Under the pieces are notes generated by a model that was not told the DNA's origin, did not search any database, and was given only the letters and a program-made list of their open reading frames with translations. A program made the position numbers and the translations under genes. From assembly GCA_029582165.1 (NCBI GenBank), contig CM055882.1:11240001-11304000 (forward strand): a DNA stretch of 64,000 nt, in the 5' to 3' direction. Each line of letters begins with the position of its first letter. Position 1 is the first letter of the stretch. The stretch is from Portulaca oleracea. Taxonomy: Eukaryota > Streptophyta > Magnoliopsida > Caryophyllales > Portulacaceae. Positions 1 to 9,807 of this stretch are shown here, piece after piece.

Positions 1-1374
1 ATACTAACCTAACAACAAGTTCGATTACTAAAACCTAGCCTGCACAATCATACATTCAAGAACGAATCAAGAATCGACAACTTCTGAATTCTATCGCCCT
101 TTCGATGCTAAATAGAACTATTCTAAACAACCTAATCAACAACTTTCATGTGCCTTTTAGGTTAAACAGAATTGAAGGTCTCAAAAGGTCAGGTTATCTA
201 ATGATTCCCTAGTTCACTACTCCTTTTTCAACTTTCGCAATCCTAGGTAGACAGATTGGTAGTCAGATTACCCTAATTCACCTTTCAAGATTTCTGGTTA
301 ATCTCAAACTTACAAATATCCAAGGCCTTAAGAATACTCATAAACATGGTAAACACAACCTTCTATTGATTCTAGTCAAGAATTCATGCACAAACTAATA
401 ACAATCAATCAAACCACAATGTTTCGGGTTGCAAAACCCTAGAATTCAAAGAAACTACTCACTCATATTCAATGAAAACACGACACAAGTTCCAATCATC
501 ACAATCGAATCTCAAAACTAAGAAGGAAATCGAAAAGAAAGAATAGAATAGCGAAGAATACAACCCGTCGAGCCTTTCGATCCCGGTGAAACCTTCTTCG
601 CGAACGTCGCTCCTTTCCTCTGCGAATCTTGATCTTGGTTTCTCTTGAATCGATTCGGTCTTGAATCTTGATGGTGGGGAAGAGGAGTAGAATGGAAGTA
701 TTAGGGCTCTCTTTTCTCTCCTTGACGGCCAAAGAATGAAGGAAAACTGATAGAAAATGACTGAATATCGAAAAACTGCCACTTGCCCCCTTTTCTCCTC
801 GCGAAAACCACCGATCTGCATAGGCAGTCCGTAAAATCCGTACATGGACCGTGGTGATCACCACGGGCTGCCCGTGGTTGCCACTGTTTCGTTTCTTTCT
901 TCTTTCCTTCGCAAAAAATGAGTTGGGCACAAGGAGCCGACCACACGGATCGTGGCCACCCTCAGTGCCCTGAGGTTCTTTCTTTACCAGCCATTCCTTG
1001 CTCCTTTCCGTCCCAAATTTGTACCACGGGTTAGGGTTGACATGTAGAGGTCCGTGGTATATTCACTCTTGCCTGAAGTTAAGAGAAAGTTGGTGTTTTG
1101 GCCTCAAAACCTACAAATTCACATCAAAAACAACAACACCAAGTGTAGTAGGGAAATTGGAATAAAAATCAAGGTTTACACTCAAAACTATCCCTAATTC
1201 ACTATTAAAAACCCCCAAAAACATAGTCATGAAACGCAGTTATCACCTTTATCTATTTTTTTGATGGTATCCCCACCATTCATATGACTAATGACATCAA
1301 AAGTGGCGGTGCTGCTAAGAGAAAATATGAATGTGGAGGACAGAGCGCATAGAATCAATTAGGTTATGGTCCTT
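1..1374. other. Non-coding stretch, probable transposon remnant
   Basis: No reading frame here looks like a real protein. The stretch holds several CCGTGG/CCACGG motifs, including a perfect 18-base palindrome (CCGTGGTGATCACCACGG, 849-866). Its end, about 1130-1250, is the kind of low-complexity A-rich sequence often seen in plant LTR-element untranslated regions. The last part (about 1300-1374) resembles 7690-7760 and so belongs to the duplicated PR-1 locus. Assignment to a transposon family is inference only. Confidence 0.35.
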
Positions 1375-1957
1375 TGTTAGGAAAGTGTTCTAAAATCACC
1401 CAATTTTTTGATCCCATAATTATTTGTTTCCTAATTGTATTAGGATGTTATTTAAGTTTCCTTATTACATTAGGTTTCATAATTGTATTAAATTCTAAAT
1501 TTAATTGGAGTGGGAGTCAAGTTAGGTTTATAAGGAACTTTTCCTATAAATAAAGGGTTTTATCAACCTATACACTCATGGCATACGACAAAACACACAC
1601 AAATCATTCTTCACCTCTACCCATCTCTAAGTTGTGAGAGCTTTTTTTAGAGAGTTGCTATTTTGCCTTCAGTATATTTCCGTTGTGCTATTAGCCCCTT
1701 GAGATCTTGCCGTCGATCTTGCTGTGTTATATAGTCGTTTGGGATCTCTCTTGTAATCTCCCCCTTATACTAGTGGATTATTGCTCCGTTGCCGTCCGTG
1801 GTTTTTTCCCGATTTAGGTTTTCACGTAAATCGTGTGTCTTTATACTATCTAATCTTTTAATTACTGATCTTGTTATATTTCTTCTCAATTTATATATCC
1901 TGATAATTTCCTCTTCCACTGCAAATACTAGGCCTATCTTTTACTTCAATCCTAACA
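1375..1957 (+). mobile_element. Copia-type solo LTR
   Basis: The 583-bp stretch starts with TGTTAGGA and ends with TCCTAACA, a perfect 8-base inverted terminal repeat of TG...CA type. It is flanked by TCCTT on the left and CCCTT on the right, which is a 5-bp target duplication with one mismatch. The inner 3' part, with CCGTGG followed by TTTTTCCCG and CACGTAAAT, is typical of Copia LTRs, as is the TATAAATAAAGGG box near 1545. No PBS or internal coding region follows, so this is a solo LTR left by recombination. It interrupts the upstream flank of the intact PR-1 copy; the pseudogene's flank at about 7760 lacks it. Confidence 0.8.
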
Positions 1958-2705
1958 CCCTTCGGATGATTGTGGCCCAAGATGTTATACTGCATTTTGG
2001 TGATGAGTATGGCGGCTGTTAAGTGATGAAGGTGATCGTTGTGATGGTGTTAATTAGTTAGGGCTATCAAAAAATTATTCAGCACAGACATCCAGTTCAG
2101 TCAAACCTATAAAAAGTCAGGTCTAGGAATACTGATCACATATCTCGTAGTACGAATTTGAGACTAAAACATTCGGACAACCAGACAATACCTAAATTCA
2201 GATTTTATTGGGCTAAATTGTCGAGCTTGCTTATGTATAATATGCACAAGCATGATTATACTAATTTTTAAGTTAGTTATTTATTATGACTCAAATTGTA
2301 CGAAAACGCAAAACTTAATCTCAATACCAGACAACTGGGTCTGGTTGCGAGTCTGAATCGAATCTCAAATAGGGTTTGGGTACAACAATTTTGGTTGATG
2401 TCCAAATTATATCCAGGGGTTCGAAGCTGCCATGGACCCAAGTTTTTGACATCCCTGTGGTAATTGAGGCAGTACTACATTGAAAAGTCACAGCGGAGAG
2501 AATTTGTAAGCTGAGGCGAGCATAGTCATTACTCTCAGCAACACAATTCATGAGGTCTCAACACTTGGACAAAATAACATTAAACTGGTTGACGCAAATT
2601 CTATCATACATTCACTTAACTTATATTATATTAAACATGTCACATTCATATGCATTAAAAACTGGCTATGAAATTCTTCAAGCTTATTATATATTTATCC
2701 GATAT
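1958..2705 (+). repeat. Duplicated PR-1 upstream block, copy A
   Basis: This block is closely similar in the same orientation to 7735-8289. Both copies share a GATGAAGGTGA motif, GGGCTATCAAA, a CAGCACAGACATCCA or CGGCACAGACATCCA motif, a run ending TCATGAGGTCTCAACACTTGG, and a final TATATATTTATCCGATATTAAT or TATATATTTATGCGATATTAAT. Together with the two PR-1 copies it shows that a segment of at least 2 kb was duplicated in tandem. No coding potential was seen. Confidence 0.75.
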
Positions 2706-2999
2706 TAATTTAAATTAAGCACGTCATAATCATATGAATAGTAGGATGCTTATTTAATTAACCATATCACATACAAATACATGAAGAACAGCGACACTAT
2801 TAATCATTATACACTATTGTAACTTTAATTAAGTTGTGATAACATCATTGGCTACTTCCAAAGAGTAGAAGAATTCGGCCTTCAGAAAAATATAAAAAAT
2901 AGAGCAGAAGAATTCAAACAATTGACCGGCTACCCCAATATCAACATATAGTATAGGAATTTGATTATTCTAATCCCAAAATGCGTCTCCTTAGCCCTC

Positions 3000-3006
3000 T
3001 ATAAAA
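3000..3006 (+). promoter_or_regulatory. TATA box of the PR-1 gene
   Basis: TATAAAA lies 97 bases upstream of the PR-1 start codon and is followed by an A/C-rich leader typical of plant 5' untranslated regions. Position and sequence fit a core promoter. Confidence 0.6.
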
Positions 3007-3102
3007 ACCCACAATTTCATCCCAAACCCTTCATCAACAACAATTTCTCCTTTCTAATTATATTCTCAAACAAGAATCAAGAAGGAAACTAAAATAGCTA
3101 CC

Positions 3103-3594
3103 ATGGTTAAAACTTTTGCAACATTTTTAGGCATGTTGGTGCTAATAACCCTAGCCTTAACTTCACCTTGTCATGCTCAAAACTCCGTCCGAGACTATCT
3201 CAAAGCCCACAACGTGGCTAGAGCCGCGGTTGGGGTGGGGCCCATCCGGTGGAATAGCACACTGGCCACCTATGCTCAAAACTATGCTCGAAAAAGGATT
3301 CAAGATTGTGCTTTGCTGACCTCCGGTGGGCCCTACGGTGAGAACCTTGCTTGGTCAAGCGATGGGTCCCTGACAGGGACCGGGGCGGTAAAACTATGGG
3401 TGAAGGGTAAGGCTAATTACAATTATCATACCAACAGGTGTATTAATGGTATAAACTGTCTAACATACACTCAAGTAGTTTGGCGCAAGTCTGTCCATCT
3501 TGGTTGTGCTAGGGTTCGATGCAGTGCCGGAGGGACATTCATTATTTGCAGCTACAATCCACCAGGCAATGTGATTGGCAAAAGACCTTACTGA
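3103..3594 (+). CDS. Pathogenesis-related protein 1 (CAP superfamily)
   Basis: A single-exon gene encodes 163 residues, the normal length for basic PR-1. Residues 1-25 form a signal peptide; cleavage before Gln26 (CHA/QNS) would match known PR-1 proteins, so the product is secreted to the apoplast. The CAP domain shows [25 protein letters not shown] and YTQVVW blocks, and six cysteines (69, 113, 119, 135, 140, 149) that would make the three family disulfides. PR-1 proteins are induced in defence and bind sterols. Oddly, aligned to tomato P14a, three of the four CAP-cavity residues are replaced (His to Thr73, Glu to Gly102, His to Thr121) and only Glu80 stays. The C-terminal PPGN...RPY segment, which in tomato PR-1b yields the CAPE1 peptide, is preserved. 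TATA box and AATAAA signals suggest an expressed gene. A decayed duplicate lies at 9117-9807. Confidence 0.95.
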   Translation: MVKTFATFLGMLVLITLALTSPCHAQNSVRDYLKAHNVARAAVGVGPIRWNSTLATYAQNYARKRIQDCALLTSGGPYGENLAWSSDGSLTGTGAVKLWVKGKANYNYHTNRCINGINCLTYTQVVWRKSVHLGCARVRCSAGGTFIICSYNPPGNVIGKRPY

Positions 3595-3645
3595 AAACCT
3601 CGCCATGAACAATAATAATTATTTGTCTATATATATGCATGGTTG

Positions 3646-3651
3646 AATAAA
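3646..3651 (+). terminator. Polyadenylation signal of PR-1
   Basis: AATAAA occurs 52 bases after the PR-1 stop codon in an AT-rich stretch, a normal near-upstream element position. The pseudogene copy has an equivalent GAATAAATT at about 9848. Confidence 0.5.
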
Positions 3652-3659
3652 CTTAATAA

Positions 3660-5050
3660 TGCTCATTAGAGCAATTTTCTCATTACATGTGTGTTTGGAT
3701 ATATTCTTATAGAAAGAGGTGTCTACTTTTGTATCTTTATTTTTTGTCCTTATGAAAAAAAAGTTGTGACTGTATATGTATGAAAAATGAAGGAATAATG
3801 TTTGTCAAGGTATAAAATGGACTTTCAATCATAAGTTTAAGCTTTTGATTGAATAGATTTTTCGCATACAATGTCACCCGTTTTTAACCGAGAGTTCTTA
3901 GATTTGGTTCTCATCACCCCTATGTTAATTAGAGTATGAAATCATTCCTAGACATTTAAAACTGAAGTTAGCTTATAATTGAGTTGGGTCTTGCGCGCAT
4001 AATAGAAATGACATGTAGATTCTTTTATCCCTGGGCCTGGAAATTAGCTCCCACATATTAACAATCCAAGTTAGGTTATATTCATTAAGAACTTCATACA
4101 GTCAAAGTTTTCAAACACTACATGTCGTTTCTTGCGGACAAGTGTTAAAGAAAGGAGACAACAAGAAATTAGATGTCCCAATTTGTTAGTCTTATCCTCG
4201 AAACACAAAGTTCAGAGCTACAAATTAGTAAAAATAATGGTATAAAGTAATTGTGGTGAGTAACCAAACTTTTTTGTTGTCTTAGTAACTTTTGACAACT
4301 ATTTTTCTTTAAATTGTTGCCAAATCTATATCAACTGCAACAAAAAAAAAAAAAGTTTCGTTGCCACATATAATGTATTTAACCACAAAATTATATGGTT
4401 ACCCTATTTTAAATTAATGTAATAATAAGATTTTTGTTACCCAAACTATTCTAAATTTATTGTCCAAATATTTTTATTTTTTTTGTTGTGGGAGGAAGTA
4501 TTACAATTTACAACGTTTTAACTAGCACTGGTATATGATAGCTATTAAGACGAAAACTCAACCATTTTTCATCAATCGAGTAAAGCAAGTCCACTCATTA
4601 GGCTTTTATCCTAGGGGGTGATCAAGGTATGCATATGTTAAGTGATGGCTTGAAAAACCTAAAACAAATTAACTATACATGATAACTAGAGGGTGCAACA
4701 ACAGAGAAATTTTGTTGAGTTTTTTTACTCCAATAACATTTTTTTGAGTATTAAAGTCCAACAACATATTTATGATTATTTCTTGTCATTGTATCTCCCT
4801 AATTCCTATAACTTTTTCCATGAATTGAATATCTATATATTTTTTTTGGTTATTTAGAGTTGAAAATGTTGATTAGTACAAATCTATTTCTAGTATTAGA
4901 TGGAGTTACAAACCCCTACCACTCCCCTGAACATATCATTCACCACAAATCAAACCTCTATATAAACTAGCTATTTTTCGTGTGGACCTTTCTTTCCTTT
5001 TACAGCTTCTTCTTAAAGTATAACGTCGTTCCCTTAAGGTCATTAGTCTT
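3660..5050. other. AT-rich intergenic DNA
   Basis: I see no gene. A short stretch at about 3808-3855 (TTTCAATCATAAGTTTAAGC) resembles the LTR of the TRIM element at 58673-58949 and may be a relic of that family. The rest is A/T runs. Confidence 0.4.
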
Positions 5051-5051
5051 C

Positions 5052-5186
5052 TGCAAGTAGTATAGGTTTTCGACCGATCCACACGTACATGCCTGGTGCT
5101 TTTCGCATGGGATTTTTGCAAGTAGGTACATAGGTTTTCGACTGATCCACAACGTATATGTCTGCTGTTTTTCGCATGGGATTTTT
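5052..5186 (+). repeat. Two-copy tandem repeat, unit about 65-70 bp
   Basis: Units 5052-5116 and 5117-5186 both run from TGCAAGTAG through ATAGGTTTTCGAC and GATCCACA to TTTTCGCATGGGATTTTT, with small insertions and deletions. The short frame covering it on the minus strand is repetitive and not protein-like. Confidence 0.7.
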
Positions 5187-5220
5187 GACCTAAAGGGATG
5201 ATATTAATAAGTGAAAGGAC

Positions 5221-5315
5221 CATAAAATGTCAGGGGTACAATGAAGTGTCAATTTGTGAAAAATGCAAGGACCCAATAGGCTAAGGTGTTAGGGCAAATA
5301 TCCATTTTATTTATT
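5221..5315 (+). repeat. Inverted repeat arm (partner 5813-5915)
   Basis: The reverse complement of this segment matches 5813-5915: both read ATGGATATTT, then CCTA, ACACCTTA or CCACCTTA, CTATTGGGTCC, and CATTGTACCCCT. The arms are about 500 bp apart. This may be a small foldback element or two copies of one MITE in opposite directions. No coding content between them is convincing. Confidence 0.55.
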
Positions 5316-5812
5316 TTAGGTTTTTATTTCATTAAGCTCCTCGACTTTGGTTGTTTTCTGGTTCGATCTTCCAGTTGGTCGAGTTACATTTTTTTCACCT
5401 AGAACATTCGCATACCGCCTATATTTGGGCTTCACTTCTCCTTTTAACATTCAAGTCTCATGTTTTCAATGCTCTGATTTCCGCTTTTTTTTCTCATGTA
5501 GACAGCCAGGTTTAGCCTTAGTTTTTTTTTTAATGCAGTAATTTCCACAAAGATTTAAGATTCAATGATATGGCCCTATTGACTGAGTTTGAAAGGGCTA
5601 CAACTCTTTTGGCACTTGGGGCTCAAAGAAGATCGAGGTCGGAGGCCAAAGCCCATTAAAGCCACAACTCGAATGCAACCTTTGAAAACCATGGTTTTAG
5701 CACAAATAACCATGGATACAATATTTATGAAATCATGATTTTTAGTATATGTAATTTTCAGGTAGATACTTAACTGGAACATGCTTAATGAAAGAATAAC
5801 ATAAAAAAAAAT

Positions 5813-5915
5813 AAATTAAAATGGATATTTATCCTACCACCTTATTCTATTGGGTCCCCATATTGTTTTATAAATTAACACTACATTGTACCCCTCGATA
5901 TTATAGTACAATGGC
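5813..5915 (-). repeat. Inverted repeat arm (partner 5221-5315)
   Basis: Second arm of the inverted pair described for 5221-5315. It directly abuts the left arm of the foldback element at 5922. Confidence 0.5.
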
Positions 5916-5921
5916 CCTTGA

Positions 5922-7438
5922 GGTAAAAAATCCTTGGATTATTGGACTATAAAGGACGACCTATAATACTATTTGATAGAGAAGGGACTCAAGGGACAAT
6001 AAAGTCCCAATTTATAATAAAAGGTGGGTTCCAACGTTGCTAAGTTGGCAATGATTTTTTTTTTTTCCAGTCTTTACCTAAAAGAAGAAGGTTTATGTAA
6101 AGAAGAAGAAGAAGAAGAAGAAGAAGAAGAAGAAGAAGAAGAAGAAAGATGTGTAAGGTTGATTTTGTTTGGATTCAAAAACATCATTCACAACCACCGA
6201 AAAAATTTCAAAAATCCATGAAGTTTGAAGTCAAAATCACTTCAGATATTGCATACCCATAAGAAGTTAAATCAGACCCAAATCCTAAAATACTAACATG
6301 AAAATAACCCATTGTATAACAATATAGCACCCATAAACATTAAAACTAATAACAACTGTTAGAAAAATAATAAATCAAGCCTGTGGAAAGAAAGAAACTG
6401 AGCCGTGGGATAACCACTGCCTTGAAAGCGAATACGGCTCGACCTAGGTGCCAATCGAGAAAATCCGGTCGCTCCCCAAGGTTAACTCAGCGAGCTCCAG
6501 GACACGTGCACTCGTGGCCAGGAACTTGGAGCATGGAAGACTGTGTATGCCCAGAGGAAAGAAAAGAAGAGAAAGATGGTTGTATTTTCTGTGTGATCAA
6601 ACATCAACTAAAACACCAATTTATAGGGAAAAACAGATCTGATGGAAGAGGAAACTGAAAAGACAAAATCTTAATGGCAGGCAAGAATCAAGGAGTAATA
6701 AAGGGCAAGGCGCAAAATCTGGATCGGAATTAATTCGGTAAAAGATATTATCCGCTATCAATTTAATGACTCAAAAAATATCAAACCGGATCAAAACCAC
6801 CCAACCCGCGGCACGCGCCCGGCCCGGACGGGCGGCGGCGGCGCGCGCGCGTGTGGAAGCCCAAACCAAGCCCTCCTCCATAAAACCCACCTTCAAACCA
6901 ATACAACAACCCATAAGAGAGTGGAATATTTAAACCACTTAAAACTCTCCAACTCTTTCTATGTGGGACAAAGGGAAGATAAAAAAAAAATGAGGAAGAG
7001 CCTTGTTGCCATTAACATATAATCTCCACAACTAACAACAACTAAAGAAGAGATTCAAAAATCCATGAAGTTTGAAGCCAAAATGCAGAAATTATTGTAT
7101 TTTTGAATTTCTTCAATTGAGCTGATTTTGTTTGGATTAACATCAATTTCTTCTTCTTCTTCTTCTTCTTCTTCTTCTTCTTCTTCTTCTTCTTCCTCCT
7201 CCTCCTCCTCCTCCTCCTCCTCTCCTCCTCTTCCTCCTCCTCCTCCTCTTCAGCTCCCCTCTTCTTCTTTACAAAAACCCTTTCTTTTAGGCAAATACTG
7301 AAAAAAAATTTGCCAACTTAGCAACACTGGACCCTACCTTTTATTATAAATTGAGATTTCATTGTCCCTTGAGTATTTCTATGTCAAATGTTATTATGGG
7401 CTGTCCTTTATAGTCAATAACCCAAAATCCTTTCCCAG
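5922..7438. mobile_element. Foldback-type element with long inverted arms
   Basis: The left arm (5922-6146) and the reverse complement of the right arm (7149-7438) align over more than 200 bp. Shared blocks include GACTATAAAGGAC, ACTCAAGGGACAAT, CAATTTATAATAAAAGGT, GTTGCTAAGTTGGCAA, TTTATGTAAAGAAGAAG or TTTTTGTAAAGAAGAAG, and an inner (GAA)n or (TTC)n microsatellite at 6098-6146 and 7149-7255. The centre holds a 34-bp direct repeat (about 6205 and 7056) and a GC-rich patch at 6800-6860. No transposase frame was found, so it is non-autonomous. A Mutator-like origin is possible but not shown. Confidence 0.65.
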
Positions 7439-7734
7439 AAAATTGTTAAGTGTGGCCCAAAATAAAATTTAATGGCCCCTCCTAATTTCTCAATAGCCCA
7501 AGTGCGAAGAGAAGCCCACTGAACCTGCCCTTCTATTGATGCATGACGATCATAAGTCATAATCAATGCTTAGCTTTGATTGTTATTCTCTTTCAGAGAA
7601 GCTAACACGGATTGTCCGTGTTCTTCGGCCTTGGTCCATGGCATGAATACGGTTTCAGTGATTCTCCAATTTTTCTTGGATTTGGCTTTGGCCTGGGGTA
7701 AGAGAAAGCATGAATGCGGAGGGTGGAGGGTGGA
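7439..7734. other. Intergenic DNA
   Basis: Nothing coding is visible. A GGAGGGTGGAGGGTGGAGG minisatellite lies at about 7718-7742, and TAAGAGAAAGCATGAATG at about 7700 matches 1317-1334, marking the left edge of the duplicated PR-1 block. Confidence 0.4.
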
Positions 7735-8289
7735 GGGTGGAGGAGAGGATGAATTAGGCAATGGCGGTCGTTTAGTGGTGATGAAGGTGAACGTCATGTT
7801 GCTGGTGAACAGGGCTATCAAATAACTATCCGGCACAGACATCCAATTCGATCAGACCCAGAAAAAATCAGGTCCAGGTATACCAATCTCGATTCCTGTT
7901 GTACGAACTTGAGAATAAATTCGGGTCTAGACGCCTTTATTCTAACTTCGGACACATTCGAACAACCGGACAATACCCAAACTCGGATTTTATTGGGCTA
8001 ATTTGTCGAGTTTGGGTACGTATAGTATGCACAAGCATGATTATGCTAATTTTTAAGTACGTTGAAAAGTCACGGTGGAGAGAATTTGTAAGCTTGGGCG
8101 AGCATAGTCATTACTCTCAGCAACACATTTCATGAGGTCTCAACACTTGGACAAAATAACATTAAACTGATTGACACAAATTCTATCATACATTTACACT
8201 AAACTTATATATTAAACATGTCACATTCATATGCATTAAAAACTGGCTATGGAATTCTTCAAGCTTATTATATATTTATGCGATATTAA
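7735..8289 (+). repeat. Duplicated PR-1 upstream block, copy B
   Basis: Direct-orientation partner of 1958-2705, sharing the motifs listed there up to the GCGATATTAAT block at about 8280. After that point the two loci stop matching until the PR-1 reading frame itself. Confidence 0.75.
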
Positions 8290-9116
8290 TTGAGAAGCTA
8301 ACATGGAAGCCAGGGAAGTTGCGGAAATAAGGTAAAAGATTCAAAAATCAAATTGAAAACCCTAAGCTCCTCATTTACTATGTGCGCAGCTTTCATTTTT
8401 TATTCATTCAGCTCTCCCTCTCTCCTTCAAAGCATAAGCTCCTCATTCATCCATCCACAGATCCACTTAATCTACTATTTATGGTGTACACAAATGTGCT
8501 TTTATGGTTTTGTGGTTGGTGGTCATCAGAGGAGGGGTCATCCACCTCCATCTCCTGCTGGCCGAAGTAATAGGGGGCCGTGTCGAGGTTCACTTTCATG
8601 GTGTTGTGTTATATGTTCAAGCGTTCTCAACTTTGTGGTTGAAACACTTAATATTTGAGACTCAGTTAAGTCTTAAGTCGGTTCATTTTGTTGTTGATAA
8701 TGGATTTATGTGGTACTCGTATGTATGTGATGATAAATATTCCATATTTGAGTTGAACATATATATATATTAATTCGGAAGGATTGTCGTTTGTGGACTA
8801 TTGGCATAAATCGCATAATGCTTACGGACTTGGGGATTGCCAAATTTTGTTTAAACTATCCCTTAGATGTATAGTAATATCTTTGTACAATCGTAATGTG
8901 TTGTGGTGGTGAAATATGGAATAGAATGGTACATTACGTAGGTATTTTTTGCTAATTATAGTCAATTTTATTGGGTATAAGTGACTGAGAAAAAGGGCGG
9001 TCATGACCCGTATTACCGACCCAGACCGACCGAAACCCGAATACACCCGACCCGTATTTACCCGAACCCGTTAGACACTCGACCCAATACCGACCCGCCC
9101 GCCCGAATTAACAGGT
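8290..9116. other. Unrelated DNA in place of the PR-1 pseudogene promoter
   Basis: In the intact locus about 400 bp of promoter joins the duplicated block to the start codon. Here 827 bp of different sequence fills that place. Its right end (9000-9115) is a dense array of GACCCG/CCCGAA motifs like the subterminal repeats of plant hAT-type elements. The short frames in the first half are AT-rich and not protein-like. Confidence 0.5.
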
Positions 9117-9807
9117 ATAGTTAAAACTTTTGCAACATTTTTAGGCATCTTGTTGCTAATAACCCTAGCCTTAACAATATCATACAATGCTTAAAACTCA
9201 CCCCTAGACTATGTTGAAGCCCAGAACACGACCAGAGCGGCGGTGGGGGTGGGACCCATCTAGTGGAATGACACATTGGCCGCCTATGCCCAAAACTATG
9301 CTCTCCAAAGGGTTGATGATTGTGTTTTGGTGACCTCTGGTGGGCCTTACGGTGAGAATCTTGCTTGGGCTAGCGATGACTCCCTGACAGGTATCGGAGC
9401 GGTGAATTTAAGGGCAGAGCCGCAGAGGGTGGGCCTTATTATAATTATACTAGCAACATTTGTATTGATGGCAAGGACTGTATGGAGTATCCTTGTACAC
9501 TGTTGTAAGCTTTTACTTTCTTTCGATGTTTGTTTTATTAGGAAAGTCGATCGGAATATGGTTAAGAAAGCACACACCCTTGCCAATAGAGCAAGGAGGA
9601 GAGCTCTTTCGTAACCTGCCGATCTGGTTTGTTTGCTGTATGTGGTCCTATTGCCAAAAAAAAAAAGGGACTGTATGGAGTACACTCAAGTAATTTGGCG
9701 CAACTCAATTTGTCTTGGTTGTGCTAGGGTTTTGTAGCACGGGAGGGACATTCATCATTTGTAGCTACGATCCACCTGGCAATGTGATTGGACAGAGACC
9801 TTACTGA
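9117..9807 (+). pseudogene. PR-1 pseudogene (tandem duplicate of 3103-3594)
   Basis: The sequence follows the intact PR-1 gene from its first codon to its stop (TGA at 9805-9807) but is broken in many ways. The start ATG is ATA at 9117-9119. A TAA replaces the Gln codon at the signal-peptide cleavage site, and a TAG replaces Arg in the GPIRW block. The conserved His of AHN is Gln. A frameshift follows the GENLAW block, a 178-bp insertion splits the TYTQVVW block, and about 2 bp are missing near the RVRC block. The CAP cavity His positions are already lost here too (TSGGPYGEN and EYTQ), so that change came before the duplication. The [11 protein letters not shown] tail remains. Confidence 0.92.
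9490..9667 (+). mobile_element. Poly(A)-tailed retroposed insertion
   Basis: A 178-bp segment interrupts the PR-1 pseudogene. It ends in 11 A (9656-9666) and is flanked by identical 15-bp copies of GGACTGTATGGAGTA (9475-9489 and 9668-9682). A poly(A) tail plus long target duplication is the mark of LINE-driven retroposition. I do not recognise the source: no tRNA-like pol III boxes are obvious, so a truncated mRNA copy is as likely as a SINE. The segment contains a frame ending in [14 protein letters not shown] followed by a stop, which could be the tail of a captured mRNA. Confidence 0.85.

Noticed and set aside
459..946. Minus-strand frames of 81-143 residues
   Set aside because: They overlap each other in different frames within low-complexity TE-like DNA and have no domain features.
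1789..2022. A 77-residue plus-strand frame
   Set aside because: It lies across the 3' part and right border of the solo LTR and is an artefact of that sequence.
8353..8773. A small gene in the region replacing the pseudogene promoter
   Set aside because: Three overlapping frames exist but all are short, hydrophobic by base composition, and without a recognisable domain, splice pattern or promoter.
9276..9614. A 112-residue PR-1-like gene
   Set aside because: It reads from the pseudogene across a frameshift into the retroposed insertion, so it is a chance joining and not a functional fusion.
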